Both the position numbers and the translations under genes were made by a program. Source: Ophioderma brevispina (Eukaryota > Echinodermata > Ophiuroidea > Amphilepidida > Ophiodermatidae). From it: DNA of 64,000 nucleotides. The stretch covers positions 1-64,000 of the forward strand of contig JAMKCH010072348.1 of NCBI GenBank assembly GCA_023653785.1. The letters are read 5' to 3'. Position 1 is the stretch's first letter. Each line of letters begins with the position of its first letter. This document shows, piece after piece, positions 1 through 11,790 of the stretch. The notes under the pieces were generated by a model. The model worked only from the letters and a program-made list of their open reading frames with translations, did not search any database and was not told where the DNA came from.

Positions 1-1163
1 CCGTACGCGGCACACATAGATCACACACAGTGGCGGATCCATAATCGGAAAATCAGGGGCAAAGTAGAGTTTAAATTGCGTGGTATCAACCATGTACACA
101 TTAATGGTTCACATTCTCTTTACACCCTGTAGTTAGCTAGAAATTCGCAATAGTGGTCCACTGATAAAAATAATTCCTATTTCAATTAAAGATTCTGCAG
201 ACAATATGTACAAAGTCTGTTTGCCGATGAACTCGCACTCTTTAAACTATGCCTTGTGTCCCTGCTTTTCTGATTCTGGATCCGCCATTGATACACAGAC
301 GCCAAGTTTACTTTTATTGTACTATTATTTGATTGAAATACATGAAATGAATTAAGTAACGCAGACTTCATTGTCTCTTCTTACACTTGTTTAAATTCGT
401 TAGATTTATTTTTATTGATAATTTGATATTCGTCGCTCACATGGGAACTTGTTCGCATAGGCAACCTACTTTGCAGTATAGGATAAACAATTAAAACTAT
501 TTCCCCATCAATTATTAAACCACCACGCCGTATATGATGTGGCATTTTTGACGATTCCAGAGGACATGCCCTTCTTCCCGGTACAGAAAGGTTACCAGCG
601 ACTGATAAATATGGACACTCTTCAATTAGAAAAATTGACACCAAATTCAAGAAACCCCATTAGGCGACTCATGACAGAAGGTACATGTCAGAATATGGCA
701 AAAAAACCCTGGCCTTAGCACTATGGCACATGACACTTTATTTTCTCGGCCTACTTACTGGGGATTTCGGACCTCTTTGGTAACCACATTTTATTCCGCT
801 TTCGTGATGAGAATTACACTTTCGCTTCTAGGAATTTGAGTGGCACGTCCCTGAGACACTGGGCGAACACATGCTTACCTGAGGCCGGTGAGAAAAAAAG
901 TCAGAAGGCAGAAGGGTTAATATATCTTGTGAGTACCAATTGGGGAGGTCTATCCCGGGGTGTTATCCATTCGCGAATATAAACAATTTTCCGCTCATAT
1001 TTGCATTTAGCGATTTTAAAGGAAGCGGATATTGTTATTCTGGAGATAAACAGTTACATGCTTAAACACAGTGAGTGGTTTCATTTCTAATAATCTAAAG
1101 TCGAGATTTTGGTGGGTCATGATTCGACACCAAACACATATTAGTTACACCACGTAAATGTAC
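1..1163. repeat. Tandem ~1.2 kb repeat unit, copy 1
   Basis: This stretch matches 1242-2400 in the same order along its whole length. Shared landmarks include 'gcataggcaacctact', 'gaggacatgcccttcttccc' and 'ggggaggtctatcccggggt'. The copies differ mainly by scattered 1-3 base indels, unusual for a simple ageing duplication and common in unpolished long-read assemblies. The unit may begin upstream of the window. It contains a hAT-like MITE at 28-290. No protein could be read from it. Confidence 0.85.
28..290. mobile_element. hAT-like MITE, copy in tandem unit 1
   Basis: The left end reads CAGTGGCGGATCC and the right end GGATCCGCCATTG, imperfect inverted termini that continue inward (left 'cggaaaatcagggg', right 'ccctgcttttctg'). 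The left flank is ATCACACA and the right flank ATACACAG, consistent with an 8 bp target duplication altered by indels. CAGTGGCG-type ends with 8 bp duplications are typical of hAT elements. At 263 bp it has no transposase and would depend on an autonomous relative. Confidence 0.65.
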
Positions 1164-1241
1164 GAGCACACGCACACACCGCAACACACAACACACAATC
1201 CACACATCACCACAAATCACACACACTGCTCTCCTCCCCTC
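1164..1241. repeat. CA-rich low-complexity junction
   Basis: An irregular CA-rich run (cacacgcacacaccgcaacacac and onward) separates the two tandem ~1.2 kb units. Slippage or recombination at this tract could have helped form the duplication, but that is inference. Confidence 0.7.
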
Positions 1242-2400
1242 GCGTACGCGCACACATAATCACACACACAGCAGTCAGCCTGATCCATAAACGGAAAATC
1301 ATGGCACAAAGTAGAAGTTAAAAATTGCGTGTTATCAACCATGTACACATTGAACTGGTTCCACAATTACTCTTTACAACCTGTATGTAGCTAAGAATTT
1401 CGAATAGTGGTTCACATGATACAACAATAATCCCATTCAATAAGAGGTTCCTGCATGATAAGTCTGTGTGCCGCGATAACTCGCAATATTTAACTCTTTT
1501 CCTTGTTCCCTTCCCTTTTCTGATTCTGGTCGCCATTGATCACAACAGACGCCAAGTTTACTTTTATGTAACATATTATTGGATGAAATACATGAATGAA
1601 TTCAGTAACGGCACGACCTTATTGTCTATTCTTAACTTGGAATAAGTCGGTTACTTCTTTTTTATTTATATTTGATATTCGTCGCTCACATGGGACTTGT
1701 TTCGCATAGGCAACCTACTTCTGCATATACCACTAACTATTTCCCCATCACTTCCTGAAACCACCACGCCGTATATGTCTGATGGCATTTTTGACGATTC
1801 CAGAGGACATGCCCTTCTTCCCGGTCATGAATGTTACCACCCAGCGACTGATAAATGACACCCTTCATTAGAAAATTGACACCAAATTCAAGAAACCCCA
1901 TTAAGCGACTCATGCATGAAGGTATATTTTATTAATCTGGCAAAAACAAACCTGGCCTTAGCACTATGCACAGTGACACTTTATTTCTCGCCTACTTACG
2001 GATTTGAACCCTCTATTGGTAACCAATTTTATCCCGCCGTTGCGTGATGAGAATTACCTTAGGGGCTTCTAGGATTAAGTGGCACGTCACTTGAACACTG
2101 GCGAACACATGCCGTAACCTGAGGCCGGTGAGAAAAAAGTACAGAAGGGTTAATATATTTTCTGAGTACCAATTGGGGAGGTCTATCCCGGGGTGTATCC
2201 ATTCGCGAAATGAACAATTTTACCGCTTCATATTGCATTTATGCGAGTTTAAAAAGCTAGCGATATTGGTTATCTGGAGATAATACACGTTACAATGCTA
2301 ACACATAACAGTGCGTGGTTGTCATTTTCTAAAATCTAAGTGACTTTTTGTGGGTCATGAATCGGAAACCAAACACATATTATTGTCACCAAGTAAATAT
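1242..2400. repeat. Tandem ~1.2 kb repeat unit, copy 2
   Basis: Second copy of the unit at 1-1163. Homology starts at 'cgtacgcgcacacataat' and ends near 'accaagtaaatatc'. It also carries the hAT-like MITE (1272-1538), so the duplication came after that insertion, or the two copies are misassembled haplotypes or reads. Downstream 2401-2583 is unique and holds a short imperfect repeat built on 'aactccctct' (near 2426 and 2466). Confidence 0.85.
1272..1538. mobile_element. hAT-like MITE, copy in tandem unit 2
   Basis: Counterpart of the element at 28-290. The left terminus here is corrupted (CAGTCAGCCTGATCC) but the right terminus 'tcgccattg' is followed by ATCACAAC. ATCACACA also occurs just left of the element, which supports the inferred ATCACACA-type 8 bp target duplication. 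Confidence 0.6.
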
Positions 2401-2583
2401 CACATCAACGGTAAACGCCAACGGTAACTCCCTCTAAAAGAGAGTAACGTAACAGCCAATCGGGAACTCCCTCTCAAACGAGACAGGTGGACACGCGAGC
2501 GTTTTTTGAGCGTGTACATTCACGCTATCTCACGCATACGGCCCTTTCCCACCAATTTGTCTTTCTGTTGCTGATGAAAAACC

Positions 2584-3050
2584 TACGCGGTCGGTAAGTA
2601 TTTCCCACTGTGTAGTCTGTGTCACAGACTCGAAAAGATATTATCTAAATTGGTCCTGCGAGGAGATTACGTTTCAAGTCCCGTCATATCGAAGTGTGTA
2701 AAAATAAACTAAATCTCAAATATCTTCGTAAAACGAGAGGGGTTCTATGGAGGTTTTTTTGCATCAGAGGGTTTCCGTTTTACTATGTTTTGTTTTTTGA
2801 ATGTATCGTAATTGGGTCTGAACCTTATTAACCTATCGGAAAATTGAACGATTTTGCGTGTACTTTTCGGTGCTCGCGACACGGAAAAAGTGAACGCAAT
2901 CGCTACGTGTTCACATCCATTTTTCCCACAATGCCTTTCGGTAATTATTTCAGTCTTGAGAATTTTTCAAACAATGCTTTCAATTTAACGGGACCAAATT
3001 TTTTTTTTTCAATTTTAAAACAGGATTACGTACTTACCGGACCTCCGTAT
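2584..3050. repeat. Left arm of a large inverted repeat
   Basis: This arm matches the reverse complement of 4457-4951. Colinear landmarks include 'atattatctaaatt', 'tctcaaatatct', 'gggtctgaa', 'ttcggtgctcgc', 'gcaatcgctacg' and 'cagtcttgagaatttt'. Identity is roughly 65-75% by eye. The 106-codon frame starting at 2844 lies mostly in the arm and mirrors a frame in the other arm, so it is a repeat shadow and not a gene. Confidence 0.75.
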
Positions 3051-4456
3051 GAAAAAACCTGTGGGGGCTTTTCTACACGAGGTCGCCAGATCTTTTCGCT
3101 CATACCATCCAAACCGACACCCTTACCCTTCAGATTTTCACAGGGTATTAATGAGAAAAAATAGTAACTTTCTTTCTTCTGATACAAAATTTTGACCACT
3201 TCCTGTTAAATCTGATGGTCCCTGGGGAAGAGGCTTTTAGGCGATCGACCATGGACCTTTAATAGAGATATGATACGAAGTTTACGAAAAATCGAGTTTT
3301 CCCTGTCAGGTTGGTATTGGTTATTTTCAAATCCGTAAACCGTTTAAAAACAACAAATTAAGAATAACCTTTACCCACAATCACCAACATATCATGCAGC
3401 TAGGGAACACACATTTCTGATTCTCTCGTTTGGAATGTAAGGCTTACAACTACCACATAATCCAGATTTTGTGAATGTTTGAGCACTATATGTATGCCTT
3501 TTAAAAAGCCACTTCAACTAATAATTATGGATTTATTATGGATTAGGTCCCACTCCGAATTTGCTTATCTTGGTTAAATTATTGTTAGTTGTGCCTCACA
3601 AAGGCTATTGTTATGCAGCATATACAACTTTGGGTTTTAACTCCCAATAAAGGTCAACTCGCTTTCACTTTACTCTCATCAATGAGCTCTCATGTACTGC
3701 GGGGGGGCTCTGTGCTTTAATTAACTATTGCCGACGGTCCTTTCCGTGGGCAGGGATCGCCGGTCGAAATGTACCTTTTGTTGATGGGAGGCGGGATGGG
3801 AAGTGCACTTTAAACCTCCAAGTATCATGTTTAGATTGTATATCCATAAAGTCCTACCAATTTGTGTCATATGCTCCTAAGACCGATCGGCTCCTAAAAT
3901 GTAACTGATCACCATGCTGAGATGAAGAAGCAAGAGCGGATCTACAAAAGCTTTAGCCATACTTTCAAAGGATCAAAATAATTCAGTCCTGTTCAGGAGT
4001 TCGCCAAACCACTAAATATTATATTGAAATTGATCCTCGACGAAATTTGGAGGTTTTAGTGCATTATTCTGTCACTCCTTTTTAAACATCTAGCTCGTAG
4101 TGCAGAAACTATCGGGGAATTTTGGGCGAAATTACAAGTATTCCTGGATGTAACTTAGCGCGACTGTAAAATCCGTTGGATGCGTAGATTCGTGGTAATT
4201 AAAGCAATGTGTCATTTTTGACGCGCTAAAAATACTATGGCTATCTAAGCCCCTCAATCTTGTAACGTCCTGGTGAAATAAATACAGACTTGAATGTCTG
4301 TAAAAAAAAACCCTAAATGCACCATGATGGTGTGATTTAATCCTATACCCCACTTATTAATTCCACTATCCCTACACTGATGTAAGGTAGCCTTTTCCCC
4401 TTCTTCTGCACTGTTGCATTCTGTACTTCATGCTCGTCTGCACGCATGAGTTCGAA
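3051..4456. other. Spacer between inverted arms, no gene recognised
   Basis: This is about 1.4 kb of AT-rich sequence between the two inverted arms. No protein family, RNA gene or further repeat was recognised. If the arms are the ends of one transposon this is its interior, but it has no readable transposase. Confidence 0.5.
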
Positions 4457-4951
4457 TATTACGGCGGTACTTAGAAGGTACGTATAGCCTGTTTTATTCC
4501 CTAAAAAATTGAAAACGTAATTGAAACACGTTTGTAAAATTCTCAAGACTGGAATAAACCGAAACTTTGGGAAAGGAATGCGTCCCGTAGCGATTGCGTG
4601 TTCACTTTTCCGTGTTTGCGAGCACCGAAGTACCCGACAAAACCTGTTCATTCTCTCGGCTCGGTTTGATTGATTGCTATCGTTTCAGACCCAAGTTTAC
4701 GTAACAATCTGATAAGTAAGAGACTAAACAAACAGTTGTGTGTAGCGTGACCACTCTGATGGCCAAAATCTCGTCCAGTAGAACTTCGCGCTGTATCGAG
4801 TGTCCGAGATATTTGAGAATGTGAGTATTCATTTTGCATGCATTCGCTATGACGGCTTATACGTTAATCTCGCCGCATACTAATTTAGATAATATTTTTC
4901 GGATCTGTGAGCACTGACTACACACACTTTCCGCACCGCCGTATTCGAATA
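4457..4951. repeat. Right arm of a large inverted repeat
   Basis: Reverse-complement partner of 2584-3050. Together they give a ~2.4 kb foldback arrangement. It could be a long-TIR DNA transposon remnant or two unrelated insertions of one repeat in opposite orientation. No clean target-site duplication was found at the outer edges. Confidence 0.75.
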
Positions 4952-6040
4952 TGCCTGACGTAAAATAGATACAGAACACGGCGTCCCTTAATGCTGAAAT
5001 TTATCTAGCGTGGCCGAAGTACCGGCTTTTCTACTCACACATGATTTTTAAAATGGTGTAGATTCTTTTTTCAATGGTTTGATCGAACAAAATAATACCA
5101 TGTAAACTTTCCTTTTAATAACATTGAAATGTATGAAAGTTTGCAAGCAAGAAATTACTTCGTAATCCTGTATTATCGCTTAAAAACACAACAAGACACA
5201 CATCAAACAACAACGGGAGGGAACACAAAAAACAACCCAAAAATAAAAGTACTTTTAGTGTACTACCTAATGGCCTTAAAAGGTGCTGTTCAGACGTCCT
5301 TTGGCACCCCCTGATTAACCTAAATTAGTATCAATTTTGATATAAGATGAAGGCCGTATTTTTCTCATTGTCGTCCTGAATTCATGCTTTCATTCAAATT
5401 TCTTTCTTTCTCAAGATATAGATAAAAAAACTTACCGTGTTTAGTGTTAACCATCAATATATCACAGGTTGTGAATAGGGGGCGTTGCACTAACATGCAT
5501 ATCTCGTCTTGCATCAAAACCTTGAAGCAACGTGTTTGCAAGTTTGCTTCCTCCCACTGTACTTGATGGTCGGTGTGTCACAGGTGGCAGGCTCGCATAT
5601 CAAATAGAGAACCCGATAGACAAAAATCGAACAAGCACCTTTAAAATGCAGGTCTGTCTAAGCTCGTTTAATTTGAAACATGCGGCTAATGCAATACGAT
5701 GTTGTACAAGTGTTTACATCGCATTTTCGCGTGTGTTTTTGGTCGTGACTCGTGTTATCTTATTATCGTGTAACAGTTTATCCTTCGTGGGTTTTAAGTT
5801 ACTCTTGTTTTTGATTGACGCTTCAATTTTGCAACTGGAACAACGTGTTTCCAAATATGCTGATAAGAGTTTATCAACAGCTGGAGTTTTTGTTTTGATT
5901 GGGAGTTGGAATTAAGGTATTTTTACCTACCATCCACGAGCCGGAATTTTGTGGATCATTACAGTCCTTAATTAATAACTTACTTATTCTTCCCTGTGGA
6001 CAGGGATGTATATTTTTATTTTATTATTTTTTATTTTTTA
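4952..6040. other. No recognised gene
   Basis: AT-rich sequence with short open frames, the longest about 127 codons on the plus strand from 5532. That frame has a hydrophobic stretch in its second half but resembles no family I know, and no promoter or splice context supports it. Nothing else was identified. Confidence 0.4.
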
Positions 6041-6436
6041 AGTCCAAAAGTGTGTCCTTCGTCTTTCTAGCCGGATACATCAGAACTGGTATATTTACAC
6101 ATACGATTTATTTTTGTTTCAAATTTTAACTATTTGTCTTCCAGGTAAATAACAAGGATGTATAATTTGTTATTTCTTTCCCTGGTAGATGGCCAGTGCA
6201 CGTCATTGTTTGAAAACACAAAACAAATGTGGGGCGTTGGCCGGATTCGAACGGGCGACTTTCGTATTGTCTAAGCACGACCTCTTCCCAACTGATCTTC
6301 AAGGCCAGGGTTGGGTAGACGGGATCGATAGATTATCTATAGTTGCTTAGGTCCGAAAGGTGTCCTTCGCTTTTCCTAGCGGATAGCATAAGAACTGTAT
6401 ATTTACATATACATTATATATTTTTGTTTTTTAGAC
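6041..6436. repeat. Direct repeat pair around a tRNA-like sequence
   Basis: Segments 6041-6130 and 6350-6436 share the series 'gtgtccttcg', 'tagc-ggata', 'agaactg-tatatttac' and 'atttttgtttt'. A third short piece at 6455-6476 repeats the motif inverted ('tatccgctaggaaagcgaa'). The pattern fits an insertion flanked by related ends or a small tandem duplication. Confidence 0.55.
6237..6305 (-). repeat. tRNA-derived SINE head
   Basis: Read on the minus strand this resembles a tRNA gene: an A-box-like 'gatcagttgggaagagg' and a B-box-like 'cgttcgaatcc' at tRNA spacing. The acceptor stem does not close and the T stem is mismatched, so it is a tRNA-derived SINE promoter region and not a working tRNA. 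Pol III transcription from the minus strand would be expected if it were intact. Confidence 0.55.
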
Positions 6437-6604
6437 AAGTACAATTTTTAGATGGCTTCTATCCGCTAGGAAAGCGAATAGTGGAATAAACGAAATGGTG
6501 CACACATAAGGAGGGAATATGATTTTTGTCTATAGCAAATCCTCTTACAGCCCGACGTACAAAATCTCGCAGTCATAAATGCCATAAAACTATTATGTGA
6601 TGGA

Positions 6605-6690
6605 TAAATTCTGCAGTGGGTCTTAACGGGACTGGAACCAGGGACTCTTTGCACCTGCATCTTATAAGAGGACCATGCGGCTCCTATAGT
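6605..6690 (-). repeat. Possible tRNA-like SINE fragment
   Basis: The minus strand reads 'gccgcatggtcctcttataagatgcaggtg' and then 'ctggttccagtcccg', which resembles a tRNA body ending in a B box (GGTTCCAGTCC). The A-box region is weak and no cloverleaf closes. It is probably another SINE head or a decayed tRNA pseudogene. Confidence 0.35.
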
Positions 6691-7395
6691 AGAAGACAAA
6701 TTTAACAAAAGTTTCAGTCTTTTTATGTTTGTGTCGTTTATTTAATTACTTTAGGTTTTGTATTACTGATCCACCAGGAAAAGATATAACCTCTTTTAAC
6801 AACATACATAATTTAGAACCACCCACCTCAAAAACCTGCACCAATGACGTCAAAAGCATGTAAATTATATTAATTTTATCCGTCATTTTGGTGGTGGCAA
6901 ACAAAGGGTAATAACTATGTAATTCATGAAACTTAGTTTAATGATGATTGGAAAGTACGCTGACATGCTCTCAATCAATTGCAAGGTGAATTATGTGTTA
7001 ACATTACCTTTTACGAAGTATAAATATTGCTTTTGTTAATAACCACTTCTACTTGTGGGATTGAAGAATTCACAAGAAGCTGGAAAGGGTTTTATTCTGT
7101 TCCCTTAAAATTAAACGCGGAGGTGTCAAAATGGCCAATCGCACTTATAAGTAGTAATTGAGAAACCATACATTTGATGATGTCACCTTATTTGTTGTCT
7201 GCAAATATGGAAACATTCGCCATAGATTCCGGGTATTCAGGGGATTGTGTTTTTACCAGGGGTGAATAGGCCAGGCAATAAAATGGCAAAGAATCACGTT
7301 TCGGTTTTTCCATCGATCTTTTAGTATGGACTGATAAAACACACTGCATACCAAGTTACTTACGTAGGGCGGTTCACAGTGTATAAATGCTTTAG
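6691..7395. other. No recognised feature
   Basis: AT-rich unique sequence with no readable protein, RNA gene or repeat. Confidence 0.4.
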
Positions 7396-7567
7396 CCGGT
7401 GTGAAAGTATCATAGTCCGGCAGGTATCATAGTCCGGGCTTCATAGACGACAACGGAATAAAGCGTGAAACTAATGTTGCGTAAAGAGTCAATTGAATCG
7501 ATTGCCCTATTGTTCACCATTGTTCCCGGACTGTGAGCCCGGAGGACCATATCTCCTGCCACACCGG
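7396..7567. mobile_element. 172 bp TIR element (MITE), copy 1 of 2
   Basis: The ends are CCGGTGTG and CACACCGG, an 8 bp perfect inverted terminus with weaker complementarity further in. The body recurs at 56642-56820 in the same strand orientation, sharing 'catagtccgg', 'acggaataaagcgtga' and 'gaatcgatt'. Two independent locations with the same ends define a mobile unit. No coding capacity is present. The superfamily is not clear from the ends alone. Confidence 0.7.
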
Positions 7568-9797
7568 CAATCGTATATACAAGGGTTTGAAATGTTTCTT
7601 GTCGTAATTTGAACAATATTGGTGTTGTACATTTAAAAGTACGCGAAAGGAACTTAAATCACAGTTTTAAAGAACATGAAAACATTGACATTCCTCCATT
7701 TTGACATCACTTGTAAGTTTTTTAAAGACAGTTTTAAATTATTGATGTCTATCATCTTGAGAGATAAATTATCTGGAGAGACAACTTTCTTTTCGTTTTA
7801 AAATTTTTAATCTCAATCCGTCATTTTTATGAAAAAAAAATCGGTGCTTCATTGCGTGGTGTAAATAAAGATTCATATTACATGTGTAAGAAATTATTAT
7901 TATATTTTTGTTTGCGAAAATGCGAACGGTTATAGCCGCATGTAAAACCGCTCATAGACCACTCCCACTCCAAGTAAAATATAAAGCCGAGCTTTTAAAC
8001 ACTTCCCTGCCAAAACAATGTAACAAGCACGCCGTATACCAAGTGAGCTAAGAGAAAAAACTAGACCATGCAACAGCCCTGAGCTATGGCAATTTAGCTG
8101 AACAAAAATCTCCAAAGTTTTCCAGATGATTTCTTAGTATCAATCCGCCTCAATAAATAACGGAAAACCTGTGAAATCCGTCCAAATCATTTGAGGTTAT
8201 ACACCAGTAACGGCTGATTGCCGTAAGGATCAAAACATAACATCATTGCTGTGGACGATTTTCTGCATGCATCTGAAATTCTTTAATGTCTAAAAATGAT
8301 AGTAGAAGAAATAGAAATGAATTCCTGATTGACATTGAAGAAGGCGTGTTAGGTGTTTCTCAAATTAAATGACCTTTGGAATGTCAGGGAATTTGAGGCA
8401 ATTTTTACTCCGTGCTCATCAATTTCACATCGATTTGATCCCACACTTAGCGTACCGACTATAGAGCATCTCGTTCTGGCTTTTTTGACTTGGCGTTTTT
8501 TGGCGATTCATAACTAAAAAAAATTCTGGTCACCATATTTTGAAATTTTGGTCATTTGGTGATTTTAGCTTGAACTTTGGGGTGTGCATTGTTGTATTTC
8601 ATCCTCTGACCGAAAGAACATGCTCCAATTTTGTCCAATTTCCCATAGGCCGACTGGTGGTGAAAGTGAGTTCAGGGTGTGTAACCTGGAGTTGGTTTTT
8701 TAATACCAAGCACAAGAATAATGTTGACTTACGTGTTGGCCCGCCTTGGTAAACTACACCGGACAGACTCTCTTTAGATATCGCACCCAAGACCTGTGCG
8801 TGTAACGTTGAATTCTTTTTGTTAGATCGATCCCCTTACAACAGTAAAATGACCACTCCTCTCTGGACCGGCTAATGATGATAACAATCTTTCCAATCAT
8901 TTACTGACCGATTGGGTCACATTTTTTGTCGTCATGTGGATTTCAATTACTATCCAAAAAAATTACTTCAATGTTAAAATATTAACAAATAAAAGTAGTT
9001 ATTGACTTCTTCAAAGAGTCTCCAGAATCAAAGAAAACATTTGTAGGAACTTGACCGGCATCCTTGTAAATTGTATTTGTGAAATTTTGTAGGAATGGCC
9101 CTAACTTCCATCGTAGTGTAAGACCGACTAATCTGTCAGACAAAGATCAATGGAAACAAGATGAAACACGTTTCGCCTTGTTTGAAACAGGTTGTGGCGA
9201 GGTTTAATCCAAGTCGAAAATCTTCGAATCATATAATTCCAATTTGGAGAGTAACCCATCCGTTAGAAGTGTTAATGTGCAGGCTTTGAGCGTGCGTGTG
9301 CATAGAAGTACATAAGCCATCTACCGAGCAACAGAAACTAACTCAAATGAAGTTAAAAGACAAATGTTTTCCCAACGCTGAAAGCAGCTGGGGAGCTTTA
9401 ATTGAATAATAGGGTTCGGTACAGTTTAAGCGCTAATCGCTCTACTAAAAAAACTACGCTAAAGTGTTCTTTAAGTATAGACCGAATTCCTTTTGAGATC
9501 GATATGAGGGTGAGAAATAGCATAATCCAAGCCTACTTATATTGTCACTGTATACACACGGGTGCATTTATCATGGTGATGTAATCTGCCTGTGGCGAGT
9601 TTCCATACTTCAAATCAAATTTAAGGAATACATACGATTAAGGGGAGCTTATGCGAGAAATACACCTCGCCAGGATATGTAAGCTCACATACCTGATAAT
9701 TGGTATACGAATCATGCCACGTAGCCGCTTATTTCATTTCTTTAGTCTTAATAAAATAAAATCGTTCAGATAAATTTTTCATGAGGTTTAATTTGAT
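7568..9797. other. No recognised gene
   Basis: About 2.2 kb of AT-rich sequence. Frames near 8540-8790 on both strands overlap each other and match nothing. No tRNA-like or repeat signature was seen. Confidence 0.4.
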
Positions 9798-10200
9798 CCC
9801 AATGGCGCTTAGAAATTCTTTTTTTTTAATGAATAAGGTATAGAAGTCACCATTTATTTCTAATGGATAATTTACAGACAACGAAAAGACATCTATTTGT
9901 AATTACAATTATTGGGTAAATTAGAGTATCATGAGTAAATTTGAGAAAATGCAAATGGTTCAGTTGTCATTAATTGTATGGTCGATGTACCCATAAGGAT
10001 TAAGCAAAGATAGACCCTTCTATATATTTTTAATACTTTAGTGTCAGAAATATATCTACGTACGTCTTGTTAAAAATTTCTTTGCACTGGAATTTGGTAT
10101 ATACCTATACTATATTACTAATATACTAATTGTTAAAAGAATGTTAGATAGATAGATGGATGGATAGAAAGATAGATTTATTATCGCTTATTTTCATGTA
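9798..10200. repeat. Dispersed repeat, left inverted copy
   Basis: This segment matches the reverse complement of about 14140-14440. Landmarks are 'tttttttaatgaataaggta', 'ttatttctaa-ggataattt-cagaca', 'tgtaattaca' and 'gagtatc-tgagtaaat'. The copy ends in a GATA-type microsatellite at about 10140-10185, as does its partner. Confidence 0.7.
10140..10185. repeat. GATA/GATG microsatellite
   Basis: Irregular tetranucleotide run (tagatagatagatggatgg and onward). Confidence 0.8.
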
Positions 10201-10953
10201 ATATCCATGTACCATTCTTCAAGGATATTCATCTAATGACAGATTCTGTTTTGATGCCGCTGGGCAACTGGCGGTCGATTTCTGAGGCCGCCCTTATAAT
10301 TCCAAAGATTCTTTCATGTCAAACAACATCAAATGTATATACCAAACGGCTTCTACTCTGGGTATTGATCTCAGGTCTTTGTTAGCATGAACTATAGTAT
10401 TCTCCGTTCTCATCCTTTCTCTGTCGGCTTGTTTTCCTTTGCAAATGCCAGTAACATGATACCTCACTTGTCTCCTGTTCGGTTGTAGCTCCCGTCTACA
10501 GGTGCCAGTGCTTTGATGCTGTAATCTGGGTACATTGGCATTCAGAATTGCTGTTTAACCCGACCTATTGTGTATCTATTAGCATTACATTCTTTAGATG
10601 TTTGACAGACTATTGTTTAATCCATAACAACCATGAACTAAAAAAGGGGTCCCACCTGCGGAGTGGTGTAAACTATTTATCAGCGTTCAGTCACCCACAG
10701 GTGTTCACAAGCTGAAGCAGCATTCTCAACATCGAAGGTCCTCCAGGCTATTATGCAATTTACGGCTACTGTCAGTTACCGCGATTAAAACGAACAACTT
10801 CAGATATTGAATGTTTTTCTTTCTTTCCTGTATTCAAAATACAGACCTAAACCTGGGCTACCTTGGGATCAGACAAAATGTACGCTAATATACTATAACG
10901 TCAAGCATTCTGACCAAGAAGAAATGAAAAGTATCGATTGATTCAACCATTTT
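10201..10953. other. Unassigned, possibly old transposon sequence
   Basis: This stretch is less AT-rich than its surroundings and lies inside the pair of opposed repeats at 9798-10200 and 14140-14440. The minus strand gives short peptides without a clear domain. It may be decayed retroelement sequence, but no motif supports a name. Confidence 0.25.
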
Positions 10954-11069
10954 AACAATTGAATGCGTATGTACCAGTGCCGTTGTCAACATATACGTCA
11001 GTAGGTAATCAAAAAATTGTTAGGAGACCTCCCATACTATTAATTTTGATAAAAACAAACAAACAAACA
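10954..11069. repeat. Repeat A, copy 1
   Basis: About 115 bp starting 'caattgaatgcgtatgtacc' and ending in an (AAAC)n run. It is identical by eye to 11486-11598, far more similar than other repeats in the window. Confidence 0.9.
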
Positions 11070-11354
11070 AATGGTTGTAGTAAAGACCCCTGTAAGTGGC
11101 TAAGCTTAACACGCCGTATTTGTCAAGATATGATTATTTTTCTGCATTGTTTACTTATAAAAGTCGGAATCCGACTTTTATTAGCCAACAAAACAGTCAT
11201 AAATAACATCTTCAAGACCACGTTAAAATGCTTCAATGTCTGTTTTTCACAAAGAACAGTAATATGAGGTATTGATATGACCTAACACTAGCACTTTAGA
11301 GACAAAATAGACATTTTAAATTTTGAAAAAAATGACTGATAGTGGCTTTAAATT

Positions 11355-11465
11355 AAATACACACGCAGCGTTTGTTCATAAACACACGCAGCGTATGGCG
11401 TGCGTTTTTGTTCAAACACAAAAATGAGAAGAGATTATACTATTTTCGAGGCGCTGATATAAACT
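11355..11465. repeat. Repeat B, copy 1
   Basis: Contains 'cacacgcagcgtttgtt', 'gtgcgtttttgttcaaacac' and 'aaaatgagaagagattatac'. It recurs with a few changes at 11686-11790. An A-rich run of about 20 bases follows at 11466-11485. Confidence 0.85.
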
Positions 11466-11485
11466 AAAAAAAAAAAAAAAAAAAA

Positions 11486-11790
11486 ACAATTGAATGCGTA
11501 TGTACCAGTGCCGTTGTCAACATATACGTCAGTAGGTAATCAAAAAATTGTTAGGAGACCTCCCATACTATTAATTTTGATAAAAACAAACAAACAATTT
11601 GCTCCGCTTGGCGTTGGTAAAACTGTAATATATCCTGGACGTAGTCAATCATCAAGATAGATAAACAAAACTTAAATAAAAAAAAACACACACAACGTTT
11701 GTTGATAAACACACCCAGCGTATGGCATGCGTTTTTGTTCAAACACAAAAATGAGAAGAGATTATACTTTTTCCGAGTCGCAGATATAGA
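11486..11790. repeat. Second A-B repeat block, shortened
   Basis: Repeat A (11486-11598) and repeat B (11686-11790) recur in the same order as at 10954-11465, but the A-to-B spacing falls from about 285 to about 88 bp. This suggests a tandem duplication followed by an internal deletion, or a local assembly artefact. The poly-A run sits exactly at the junction. Confidence 0.8.

Noticed and set aside
2844..4651. Related ~105-codon proteins encoded on opposite strands
   Set aside because: Their similarity comes from the inverted DNA repeat; each frame breaks outside the arm and no domain is recognisable.
6237..6305. A functional tRNA gene on the minus strand
   Set aside because: The boxes are tRNA-like, but acceptor and T stems do not pair, as expected for a SINE.
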